Positions 36,743-46,800 of a stretch of 64,000 nucleotides of DNA are shown one piece after another. Position 1 is the first letter of the stretch. Each line of letters begins with the position of its first letter. The notes below the pieces were generated by a model. It saw only the letters and a program-made list of their open reading frames with translations. It was not told the origin of the DNA and made no database searches. Origin of the DNA: an uncultured Prevotellaceae bacterium (GTDB lineage: Bacteria > Bacteroidota > Bacteroidia > Bacteroidales > Bacteroidaceae); NCBI GenBank assembly GCA_937893145.1, contig CALBJW010000148.1, forward strand, positions 42,049 to 106,048, written 5' to 3'. The position numbers and the translations under genes were made by a program.

Positions 36743-37882
36743 ATGAACATTTCCAACATATCACTCGGCAATCTTCCCGTCCTCCTTGCTCCTATGGAGG
36801 ATGTCACCGACCAGGCATTCCGTCTTCTTTGCAAGGACTTCGGAGCCAGCATGGTCTATTCCGAATTTGTTAGTGCCGATGCCATCATTCGCAATGTTGA
36901 CCGTCAGTTCGAAAAGATGAGGATTGATGACCGCGAACGCCCCGTAGCCATCCAAATCTATGGTCGTGATGTACCTTCAATGGTCGAAGCAGCCAAGATA
37001 GTTGAAGCCGAAGCACACCCCGATATCCTCGACATCAACTTCGGTTGTCCTGTCAAGAAAATTGCAGGCAAAGGTGCCGGTTCAGGCATGCTCCGCACCC
37101 CCGAACTCATGCTCGACATCACCCGCGAAGTAGTCAAGGCAGTCAACATCCCCGTGACTGTCAAGACCCGCCTCGGCTGGGATGTCCCCGGCCTCTATGA
37201 CCTCTCAGGTTTCACCAAGCCATTTGCCTGCTCCGGTATCTCCGGCACCTCTGAAACTTCCGGTCTTTCCGATACCTCCGGCAACTCCCGTACCCCTTTC
37301 ATTCTCGCCCTCGCCGAACGCCTCCAAGATTGTGGCATCCAAGCACTTACCATACACGGACGCACCCGCTCCCAGATGTACCAAGGCGAAGCCGACTGGA
37401 CACTCATCGGCGAAGTAAAGAACTCCCCTCGCATCACCATTCCAATCATCGGAAATGGTGACATCACCACTGCTGAACGAGCCAAAGAATGTTTCGACCG
37501 CTACGGTGTTGATGCCGTTATGGTTGGTCGTGCTACCTTCGGACAACCTTGGCTCTTCAAGGACATCCGTACCTACCTCGACACAGGCCATCACGACGAC
37601 TCCATGACTCTCGATTGGAAGTTCGAAGTCCTAAAAAAGCAGGTCCAGAAGTCAGTAGAGTACAGCCTTCGCGAAGACAACGCCCTCAAACAGCGCAAAC
37701 GCACCGAACTCGGAGGCATCATCCACGTTCGTCGCCACCTTGCCAACTCCCCAATCTTCAAGGGCATACCCGACTTCCGCCACACCCGCATCCAGATCCT
37801 CCAAGCCGAAACTCAGGACCAACTTTTCGCCCTTCTCGACCAAGCAAAACAAAAAATCCTCGCTTTTCACTCAAATTCTTAA
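36743..37882 (+). CDS. dusB: tRNA-dihydrouridine synthase with repeat-derived insertion
   Basis: This flavin enzyme reduces specific uridines in tRNA. Motifs are LAPMEDVTDQAFR, NFGCPVKKIAGKGAGSGML with the catalytic Cys, VKTRLGW, IHGRTRSQMY and GNGDITT. I start at ATG 36743; an upstream GTG frame would read through the palindrome. After LGWD an extra ~35 residues contain a Gly/Ser/Thr repeat (SGISGTSETSGLSDTSGNS) not expected in the family, where LGW leads almost directly to the next helix (ALAERLQDCGIQALTIHG). GC-rich third positions set it apart from its neighbours. Confidence 0.9.
   Translation: MNISNISLGNLPVLLAPMEDVTDQAFRLLCKDFGASMVYSEFVSADAIIRNVDRQFEKMRIDDRERPVAIQIYGRDVPSMVEAAKIVEAEAHPDILDINFGCPVKKIAGKGAGSGMLRTPELMLDITREVVKAVNIPVTVKTRLGWDVPGLYDLSGFTKPFACSGISGTSETSGLSDTSGNSRTPFILALAERLQDCGIQALTIHGRTRSQMYQGEADWTLIGEVKNSPRITIPIIGNGDITTAERAKECFDRYGVDAVMVGRATFGQPWLFKDIRTYLDTGHHDDSMTLDWKFEVLKKQVQKSVEYSLREDNALKQRKRTELGGIIHVRRHLANSPIFKGIPDFRHTRIQILQAETQDQLFALLDQAKQKILAFHSNS
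37197..37300. repeat. Tandem repeat inside dusB
   Basis: Units of the kind TCCGGTATCTCCGGCACCTC are repeated with variation, in frame. The opposite strand would read EVSERPEVSEVPE-like, which recalls the EERLEVS units in the M16 gene. Confidence 0.65.
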
Positions 37883-37972
37883 CCCCACAAGCCCATTTAT
37901 TAATTTTTTTCCCTATATTTGCACCCACAACCAGCCCCTCATGGTCCTCCCTGACTGCACCTGGTCCCTGTT

Positions 37973-38015
37973 CTCCGACAATCTTGTCCCCCGTTCTCCG
38001 ACAATTTTGTCGGAG
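37973..38015. repeat. CTCCGACA hairpins upstream of kduD
   Basis: A broken copy (CTCCGACAATCTTGTC, 37973-37988) is followed by a perfect one (37996-38015). Both follow C-rich runs. The perfect copy ends 52 bases before the kduD start. Confidence 0.7.
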
Positions 38016-38067
38016 TCCCCATAAACTAAACCAATAAACCCATAAACTATTAAACCCCTAAAATTCT

Positions 38068-38871
38068 ATGGCAAATCCATTCTCTCTCGAAGGTAAGAAC
38101 GCATGGATCACAGGCGCATCTTACGGTATCGGCTTCAACATCGCAAAAGCATTCGTAGAAGCAGGTGCAAACATGATTATCTTCAACGATATCAATGAAG
38201 CAGCTCTCGAGCGCGGTCTCGCAAACTATAAGGAAGCAGGCATCACAAACGTGAAAGGCTACGTTTGCGACGTTACAGACGAAGAAGGCGTTAAGGCTCT
38301 CGTTGCTAAGATTCACGAAGAAGTAGGTCAGATCGACATCCTCGTAAACAACGCAGGTATCATCAAGCGCATCCCAATGCACGAGATGCAGCGCAGTGAG
38401 TTCCAGCAGGTTATCGACATCGACCTCGTAGCACCATTCATCTGCTCTTCAGCAGTTCTCCCAGAGATGATGGAGCGCAAGGAAGGTAAGATCATCAACA
38501 TCTGTTCTATGATGTCAGAGCTTGGTCGTGAAACCGTTTCTGCATACGCAGCAGCAAAGGGTGGTCTCAAGATGCTTACTCGCAACATCTGTTCTGAGTA
38601 CGGTGAATACAACATCCAGTGCAACGGTATTGGTCCTGGTTACATCGCTACTCCACAGACAGCTCCACTCCGTGAGCGTCAGGCAGACGGCAGCCGTCAC
38701 CCATTCGACTCATTCATCTGTGCCAAGACACCAGCAGGTCGCTGGCTCGACCCATCCGAACTCGGTGGTCCAGCAGTCTTCCTCGCTTCAAAGGCATCCG
38801 ATGCAGTCAACGGCCATGTCCTCTATGTTGATGGTGGTATCCTCGCCTACATCGGCAAGCAGCCTAAGTAA
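38068..38871 (+). CDS. kduD: SDR oxidoreductase, KduD / gluconate 5-dehydrogenase type
   Basis: A 267-residue short-chain dehydrogenase with the cofactor motif TGASYGIG, NNAG, and a catalytic Ser followed by YAAAK (SAYAAAKGG). It matches the family that interconverts 2,5-diketo-3-deoxygluconate and 2-keto-3-deoxygluconate in pectin breakdown, or gluconate and 5-ketogluconate. The pectin role would fit the rhamnogalacturonan lyase 12 kb away, but no kduI lies beside it. Codon bias suggests strong expression. Terminator at 38901. Confidence 0.85.
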   Translation: MANPFSLEGKNAWITGASYGIGFNIAKAFVEAGANMIIFNDINEAALERGLANYKEAGITNVKGYVCDVTDEEGVKALVAKIHEEVGQIDILVNNAGIIKRIPMHEMQRSEFQQVIDIDLVAPFICSSAVLPEMMERKEGKIINICSMMSELGRETVSAYAAAKGGLKMLTRNICSEYGEYNIQCNGIGPGYIATPQTAPLRERQADGSRHPFDSFICAKTPAGRWLDPSELGGPAVFLASKASDAVNGHVLYVDGGILAYIGKQPK

Positions 38872-38900
38872 AAACGCACCCATCAAACTCCTCTATACCC

Positions 38901-38930
38901 AAGGGAAGGCGCCATGCCTTCCCTTTTTTA
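38901..38930 (+). terminator. kduD terminator
   Basis: AAGGGAAGGC pairs with GCCTTCCCTT, followed by TTTT. Confidence 0.85.
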
Positions 38931-38974
38931 TATCCCCTCCCTTCCCATCCCCCCCCTCCCAAACAACCCCCGTT

Positions 38975-38994
38975 CTTCGACAATTTTGTCGGAG
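38975..38994. repeat. CTTCGACA-type dispersed hairpin
   Basis: CTTCGACAATTTTGTCGGAG, a one-mismatch relative of 37996-38015, embedded in C-rich DNA downstream of kduD. Confidence 0.7.
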
Positions 38995-39123
38995 CCCCCC
39001 ATCAGCCCCCATTTGCACTTTTATCCCCCCCATTTGCCTACTATTATTCCCCAGTTGTGCCAAAAGCAGAACAAAAAGTTAAAAAATATATCCATTTATG
39101 TGTATTGTTTAAAAATAATTTCA

Positions 39124-39131
39124 TACTTTTG
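39124..39131 (+). promoter_or_regulatory. Promoter feeding the duplicated leader
   Basis: TACTTTTG, about 350 bases upstream of the first copy of the giant gene's start. No comparable promoter is visible between 40636 and 40763. Confidence 0.55.
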
Positions 39132-39484
39132 CACCAATTTATTCGTGTATTTATGTATGCGCGCGTAAATAAATAGTGTGAATGATCATCTCCGTGACTG
39201 TAAATGTTTCGAGGAATCACGCCCTCTCAAGGGCAAATTCCTATGGGGCAGTTGAATGAAATTAAGACAAAATGAATAGACATTAACTCGATTCCATCCC
39301 ACAGGTGCTTCAGGAACCTCCACCCACTCCAAGTGCAGCGAGCTCCCCTGACCAAGCACCCCTTTGTCGTTTCATAACATCACCCCTCCCCCCCCCCGTT
39401 CCCCGTCATTCTTGACGGTGGTTCAAAAAAAACTAAATAACAACAACTATAAATAATTTATTTTTAACTAAAATTTTAATTAAC
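39132..39484 (+). promoter_or_regulatory. Long structured 5' leader
   Basis: This 353-base stretch carries no gene. It has a strong nested hairpin at 39212-39242 (AGGAAT, GCCCT, loop CTCA, AGGGC, ATTCCT), a larger stem closing GGTGCTT with AAGCACC at 39304-39360, and the CCGTCATTCTTGACGG palindrome at 39405-39420. It may be a regulatory leader for surface-protein expression (inference). Confidence 0.45.
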
Positions 39485-39555
39485 ATGAAACAAAAACTAC
39501 AAAGACTGAAAGGAGGGCGACTGGGCTCGCAACTCTTTTTGAAGACTTTCATGCT
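39395..39555 (+). repeat. Direct repeat, copy 1 (leader and first 23 codons of giant gene)
   Basis: Almost identical to 40667-40834, from the C-run and palindrome through the ATG to the 23rd codon (ATG at 39551). The two copies bracket the ORF6N gene. Confidence 0.9.
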
Positions 39556-39598
39556 TCGTAATATGGCTCTTGTAGTTGGAGTTTCACCAAAATCATAA
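39485..39598 (+). pseudogene. Truncated 5' end of the giant surface-protein gene
   Basis: Starts with the same 23 codons as the gene at 40764 (MKQKLQRLKGGRLG..), then diverges into 14 unrelated codons and stops. It has a signal peptide only. It is translated just ahead of ORF6N (six-base gap) and could act as a leader peptide, but is more simply the scar of the insertion. Confidence 0.7.
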
Positions 39599-39603
39599 TC
39601 CTT

Positions 39604-40635
39604 ATGGCAAAAAAGACAACTTCAATTATTGAAATCAGTCCTCAGTCATTCAAGGATTTGATTTACACCTTCCGAGGACAGCCAGTAATGATTGATTCAG
39701 ACTTGGCTGCAATCTATGGGTACGAGACCGGTCAATTTAATTTGCAAGTCAAACATAATATAGAGCGATTTGATGATGAGGAATTCATGTTCCAATTGAC
39801 AGATGATGAGTTTGGAATCTTGAAATTGAAAAATTCAACATCAAGTTGGGGAGGCACACGCAAACGTCCATTTGTGTTCACAGAACAAGGTGTCTATATG
39901 CTGATGACGGTCCTGAAAGGCCCCTTGGCAGTGCAGCAAAGCAAGCAGCTGGTGCGCCTATTCAAGAAGATGAAGGACTATGTCATCCAGAATCAGCCTC
40001 TCCTTGGACAACGCGAATATTTGCAACTCTCCTTGCAGACTACACAGAATGTTCATGACATCATGGAGGTGCGTTCGTCTTTGTCAAAAGTTGAGGATAA
40101 AGTAGCGAAGATAGTAGATACGCTTGGCGAGGTTGTCACAAAATCCGAGCTTTCGCATATAATGCTTGATTTCGGAGAACCCGCAGTTCGCAGAGGATGG
40201 CTTATACTTAATGGTCAACCCGTAGAATCAGACCTTGCTTACAAGCAGATATATTCACTTGCAAAGCATTCTATATACATTATAGACAATTATATAGGGA
40301 TAAAAACTTTGGTGTTGCTGAAGGATGTTCCAAAGGAAGTTTCTTTAACCATCATATCAGACAACTCCATGAAGAAGCTTCATAAGTCGGAGTATGATGA
40401 TTTCGTGAGGGAATACCCGAACCGTAGCATAACAATGATAACAGCAGGCGGAATCTTCCACGATCGCTATATTGTTCTTGACTACGATACTTCCGAGGAG
40501 AAGATATACCATTGTGGTGCATCTTCCAAAGATGGAGGAAACAAGGTGATGACGCTAAATCTTATTACAGATACAGCAATATATCATCCTTTGATAGATA
40601 ACACATTGCACAATCCTGTGCTCCAGTTGACTTGA
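39604..40635 (+). CDS. ORF6N-domain DNA-binding protein with PLD-like C-terminal region
   Basis: A 343-residue protein. The N-terminal ~100 residues form an ORF6N domain (FRGQPVMIDSDLAAIYGYET, FVFTEQGVYMLMTVL), common in phage and mobile-element regulators. A coiled middle (residues ~140-190) is followed by a C-terminal region with IFHDRYIVLDY and GASSKDGGNK, resembling the HxK-type half-site of phospholipase-D-fold proteins. Whether it cuts or binds DNA is unknown. It sits between direct repeats of the giant gene's leader. Confidence 0.8.
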   Translation: MAKKTTSIIEISPQSFKDLIYTFRGQPVMIDSDLAAIYGYETGQFNLQVKHNIERFDDEEFMFQLTDDEFGILKLKNSTSSWGGTRKRPFVFTEQGVYMLMTVLKGPLAVQQSKQLVRLFKKMKDYVIQNQPLLGQREYLQLSLQTTQNVHDIMEVRSSLSKVEDKVAKIVDTLGEVVTKSELSHIMLDFGEPAVRRGWLILNGQPVESDLAYKQIYSLAKHSIYIIDNYIGIKTLVLLKDVPKEVSLTIISDNSMKKLHKSEYDDFVREYPNRSITMITAGGIFHDRYIVLDYDTSEEKIYHCGASSKDGGNKVMTLNLITDTAIYHPLIDNTLHNPVLQLT

Positions 40636-40657
40636 GGTCAAAATTTTTGACATCAAG
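40632..40657 (+). terminator. Palindrome at the ORF6N gene end
   Basis: TTGAGGTCAAAA pairs with TTTTTGACATCAA with one mismatch across the stop codon. The T run is short, so termination is uncertain. Confidence 0.4.
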
Positions 40658-40666
40658 CCGGGAACC

Positions 40667-40834
40667 TCCCCCGTTCCCCGTCATTCTTGACGGTGGTCCC
40701 CCCAAAAAACTAAATAACAACAACTATAAATAATTTATTTTTTTAACTAAAATTTTAATTAACATGAAACAAAAACTACAAAGACTGAAAGGAGGGCGAC
40801 TGGGCTCGCAACTCTTTTTGAAGACTTTCATGCT
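40667..40834 (+). repeat. Direct repeat, copy 2
   Basis: Second copy of 39395-39555. It supplies the start codon and signal peptide of the intact giant gene, but not the upstream promoter and structured leader. Confidence 0.9.
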
Positions 40835-43800
40835 GCTGGCTTTCATGCTGAGTGGTGTGGGTAGTGCTTGGGCTCAAGAAACAATTTCCAAGAAAGAATT
40901 GTTTGCCTCTGCTACCCTAACCCCTGTAAACGGGGATGATGCTTATGATTTAGGTTCTAATGGAAAAGTGCATTATTATGCTCAAGGACTTAAAGACGGC
41001 AATGGAAATTTTATGACTACTACTGTTGGAGGCAAATATTTCTTTAAGCTGAATAATAATGATATTGAGGTAGCACACATTAAACTTCAATTTAATACAG
41101 GTGACGTAAAGGCTGGTGATATAATAACAATTACTTGTGCCAGTGTTTACAACTTGAACCAAAACAAAACAGTCGGTTATAAAGTTGGAGTTAGTAATAC
41201 TTACGAAAGTGGTGCGTTCAATTCTGAACCTCTTTCACTATCTCATACAGTGACAGCAAATGAAATTGTTACTGATGGTGATAAGCAGTATATTCGTATC
41301 TATCGCGGAGATATGGAAACTGGCTATAATACTATTACAGTAACTCGCACAGCTTCGTTCAATTACTCAGTAGTTGCAAAGCATGATGGCGCAACTCTCA
41401 AGACTATTGCATCTGGATCCTCTGAAACAGATGTGACAGTAGCATATCCTCGCTATATCCTTGATGGAACTACACTTTATGGTATTGCACATAATGCATC
41501 TGGTGACTATTGGAGAACTACTGTTTCTTCTGCTGCTCCAACAAAGGAGTTGAATTATTCGGAAACTGTTAGTAATGTAGTATTCTATACAGAAGGAGAG
41601 GAAATTGCTGGATTTAATGGTGCAAATAATCTAACCCGTGCGTCAAATGGGCATATGGGTTATACTTCCAATTCCAATGCTGACACTTATAAGAATGCTA
41701 CCACATTGAATATTGGTAAGTACAAAATTGTAGCTCGTGGTGTAAATGGCAATGCTGCTACTCGTACTTGTAATTTCAAGGTTGGCTCAAATGTTGTTTA
41801 TGCATTCTCAATACCAAATGGAACTGATATAAATGGCACATCTACCGAATTCGAAGTAAACAGCAATAACACTCAGCTTTCGGTTGCTTGCGAAGGTTCA
41901 AGTGCTTCAGGTCTTGACTACTTCTACATCATTAAGACAGGTGATTTGACTCCTGAAGTTACATTGACAAGTGCTGCTTCACAGACTATTAATGCTAGTC
42001 AGACACTTTCGTTGGGTGTTAACACAAAGAATGTAAGCTTCACAACACTTGAACTTTATTCTGATGCTGCACATACTAATAAATTAGGTTTTGTCGGCTA
42101 TAACAATCCATACACTTTCAATCCTGCAGAAGGTGTAAAGAAAGGCGATGATCCAAATAAGGGCACTAATCTCAAAAGTGGTGAAGGAACATACTATTTT
42201 GTTTTCACAGGTATCAATAGCAATGGTAGCAATGGATGGATAGAAACAAAAGTTTCTTACACTGTCGAAGTTACTGCACCTGGCGTTACTTACGAACTCA
42301 ACGGTGGTCAGTGCGATAGAATGACTGATCCTCTCAATCAGGAGGTGACCCTTCCAAGACCAACAAAGGCTGGTCATACTTTCATCGGTTGGATGAATGC
42401 TGCAGGTGATATCACACCTACTGCGGGTAAGGCTGGTGAAACAAAGACTTTCAATGAAGCAAAAACTCTCTATGCTTTGTGGTACAAGAACAACTGTGAA
42501 ATTGACTTCACTGCAAATGGTCCTTTGACTGGTACACCAAACAAATCTGGTGCAGCAATCAGCGAAACTGGATTGTTTATTGCAGGTGGTACTCCTGTAG
42601 GTAATATTACAATTAATAATACGGCTATTGATTCCCGTTTCGGTATTCAGACAGGAACTAACTGGATGTACTATAATGGTGGTCTCTACCAGTTTAATAC
42701 AGGTAACCGTTCTTTTGGTGTAAAGGGATGCGAAGGAGGAGACTACATCACTGTAGTAAGTAGCACTAATCCTAATGTAAATGCAGATGATGCCGAATTA
42801 GTTTCGTCTGAAGGAAATACCTACGTTTATAAGGTAAAAAAGGAAGGAAATGTAAAGTTTACTCCGGCTAAGTATACAAACATCTATTCAATTACAGTTG
42901 CTTCGCCATGTCCACATACTATTTGGACTAATGGTAATGTGGCAGATGCTGACCATAAAGCAACATGGTGGAACAACTTCTCTCCATTCTACAAGATAGA
43001 AAAGGGACATAGCCTTAACTATAAATTTACAATACATGGAGGTGAGAATTCTGCCAGAAACTGGGCTATAATTGTTCAATCTATTCCAAAACATAATGGA
43101 GACCTTGGTATTACTGGCATGGCGGCAGAAAGAGTTATTGCTCGTGCTGACGGTAATGTTTGGGGTTCTGGTGTTTCTGAAAATAATAATGGTGCTTACA
43201 ATGGTCCTCGCTTAAGTGGCGCAACAGTAACATTCAAAAAGAATGGTGCAGACATGCCTTGGACAGGTTGGAGCGACGGTCTTGATGCTCGAGACAACGG
43301 TGTGTTTACTAATGATATGAAAGAGGCTGTTGTTGACATGACTGTCGAATATGGTAATGACAAAGTCCTTAAGATTACAGCTACAACAGTAAAGAATGGT
43401 AACACTTATGTATTGAGTATTACAACTGTTCCACTTACAGAAGATGTCCTTTACATGGCTCTTGAAGCTGACCAGTCTTGGATTGAAGGTATCACTCACC
43501 CTATCAAGTTTGCAGAAACTACTCCTCATACCGCAATTACTGCTGCAGGTACTGCAACTTATACTCAGCCTGCTCTTGGTGCTCCTGAGGGTACATGGGT
43601 TAAGTATGAGGTTGTAGAAGGTGCAGACAAAACAACAGTTGAGAGTGCTTCTATCTCACAGATTGATGGCTCTTCTGAATATACTCTTAATATTAAGGGT
43701 AAGGGTAAGGTAACAGTTCGAGCTACTTGCGGTGGTAATACTGCTGAATATGTTCTTGATGTTGATGGTTTGATGTTTGCTAATCCATCTCCATATGAGA

Positions 43801-46800
43801 AGCATGGTACTACTTCGTATGATATGGTATTGGATGAGGCAGTTTCTGGTGTGACATTTGAACTTGTTAAGTACGATACAACTCCATGCTTGCGTAATGT
43901 TACTCTTACCAAGAATGATGACAACAAGACTTGCCATATTACAAATATCCCTAATGGAGCAGATGATGGTGGTATCATCGTGGTTCGTGCAACTAAGAAC
44001 AATTCAGATGGTACTAAGACAATTGCAGATTGCTGTCTTACTATTGCTTACGACCTCCATGTTTGGAATATGTATAGCGACCCACTCGTTTATGGTTCGC
44101 TCGTAGAAGGTAACGCTGGAGATGTTATCACTGGTGATCCTGATCTTATGAATGAAAAGAGCCGTGTAGGTTCTGCTCATTATGTTATCTATGATTCTTC
44201 AAAATCTTATACTTATGTAAAGCCAGGTGATGAAGATGATCCAGATGCTGTTGACCAAGCAATGACTAACAACAACCGTGTTGAATACAACAACTGGATG
44301 GATGGTCAGGACTACTACCGTAAGGAAAACTGGTTCAATGCTCAGAATGGTATTCAGACATGTAATGCAGACGGTGGAGAGAAGGATTATGACCTTCTCC
44401 ACAGACACTGGAAGTTCACTTACAAGACTTGTTCATACGACAATGGTGTTCGTACTTATGTCAACGAACCTCTCTTTGCTTACAAGAATACTGTAATTGG
44501 CGATAACGGTCGTATCATCAAGCAGACTGCAGGTCTCCGCTTCAACGCTCCATCTCTCAAGTTTGGTGTTAGTGATAACGATACTAAGAATAGTGAAGGT
44601 GGTAGTGTAGCTATTCGTGAGCAGGACCGTTGTGTTCTCTTGCAGGTAGGTTCACGCCTCTGTATCCCACGCGTACAGGAAGGTCGTTACATCCGTATCC
44701 ACTGGTATCGTCACTCAGACAACAATGGTGACCGCGTTCGTATCACTAATGGTGAGGACCTCGATGGCAGAGCTATTAACCCAGAAGATGTGATTCGTTT
44801 CACAGGTTCACATTACTATAATGACCATAAGGGTAGCTTCGTATTCAAGGTTAAGAAGAGCGACTCTGCACTTCCTCAGAACTATGAAACTGCAGATGGT
44901 AAGACTTACTGCGATGTATTTATCGACCCATACGGTATCGGATGGATTGAGTTCTACCGTATCGAGATTATGGATAAGTTCGAGTCTGAGTTGCAGCTTG
45001 CAGAAGTAGATGTTGCTGATAAGATTACTGCTGATCAGATTCGTGGAAAGCGTACTCAGGCAGATATTGGCAAACCACAGGCTACTATCGACAATTGGAA
45101 CTCTCATGATCTTAATAATGTTGATAGCTACAACCGTACAGTATTTGATGCAGAGAAGGCAAATCACCCTGTTCTTGCTTCAAGATTGACTTCAAGAATC
45201 CAGACTCATGCAAAGGGTGCTGGTTTGGTAGAATATGCTCCAGAACTCTATATCTCAGGTTATGCAGGTCACTGTTTCACTTGGAATGGTTGGTTGCAGA
45301 CTACTCTTCAGGTTAGAAGACTTGACAATAAGGGTACTGCAGAATGTGATGGATGGAATACTCACAACGATGAGTACAATATGGATAATGTCGTTCCTGC
45401 TGAACCAGTTTGGGTAGGAAACAACCTCAAGTACACAATGCACCCACTCAAGCATGTCAAGGGTGAAGGTAACTTGGTACTTACTCTCCGTACTCACTCA
45501 GGTTGGCCAGGCGAGGCTCACTATACATTCGACAAGCGTGAAGCAATCGTAGCCGTAGGTGAATACTCAGTTCAGGACTACCCTTACACTTGGGACTTCA
45601 CTGACTATAACTTCGGTTTGGAAAATGCTTATTATCCTATTGATGCGAATTTTGGTAAGACTTATACTGCAATGGACAAAGATAATATTAATGTTAAAAA
45701 GCAGTATGGCTACTGGGAGAAGGATGAAAGCGACGCGACTATCAAGAAGATGGGTACATATCAGACTAAGATTTCTGAAAGCTTCGGTACTGGTGCTGGC
45801 TCACACAAACTTTATGATGAAAGCAAGCGTACTAACCTTCCTAAGTTTGCTCAGGGTTCACAGCTTTCTCTTGGTACAGATGGTGAAAAGCATACTATCC
45901 TCGAAACAGAAGGTCTCCGCATCAATATCCCTGCAGTAGATGGTGCTAATGCTTCATCAGTTAAGCTTGTCCAGAAGTCTACAAACAATGGATATGTTGA
46001 TGATGGTTATCTTGTAGTTAATGGTACTGTAACTATTCCAGAAGTTGATAAGGATATGTACATCTTCATCAAGGGTACTCGTCCTGCTTCTGCTTCTAAC
46101 ACTACGGCTTCCGATACTCAGTTCGCACCTAATGTTGTTAAGTACAATGCAGATGCAGATGTTACTTGTTATCAGGCTACAGGTGGTGCTGACGGCACAA
46201 AGGCTGATGTTGTTCTCACATTCAATGGTCCTGCTACCCTCTACAAGATTGGTGTTACTAACCAGAAGAAAGCAATCTCTTATTTCGGTTGGTCAACAGA
46301 AAGCCGCGCAGTTAATATTGACTACAACGAAACTCGCTACTTCTCTGCTAATGTAGAGTCATTCTATGTTCATGATGCTACAAATTGGGATCACAGATCT
46401 GATAATTTCAACCTTGACACAGACCTTGAGGTTAGACTTCAGGGAACTTCTGCAGGTGTTGATGACCGCTTGTACATCCCACAGGGTACTGGTATTGTAA
46501 TGCACGATAAGGATTGTACTTACGATAGCAAAACATTGGAAGATTCAGGTGCAGGTACATCTTATGTTGTTCCATTGTTTGTTAATGCATGTAATGTGCC
46601 TCAGACAAATACAGAAAACTACCAGAATAATATCTTGGAAGCTTCTACTAACAAGGACAAGGAGACTACTACTATCTATACTTCACTTGAAAGTGACAAT
46701 ATTCAGTATTACACAATGTCTAACTACTATGTAGGTGCTAAGCTCGCAGATAATGCATGGTCAACAGGCAAGTTCTATACTACAACTCCAAGATTCTATC

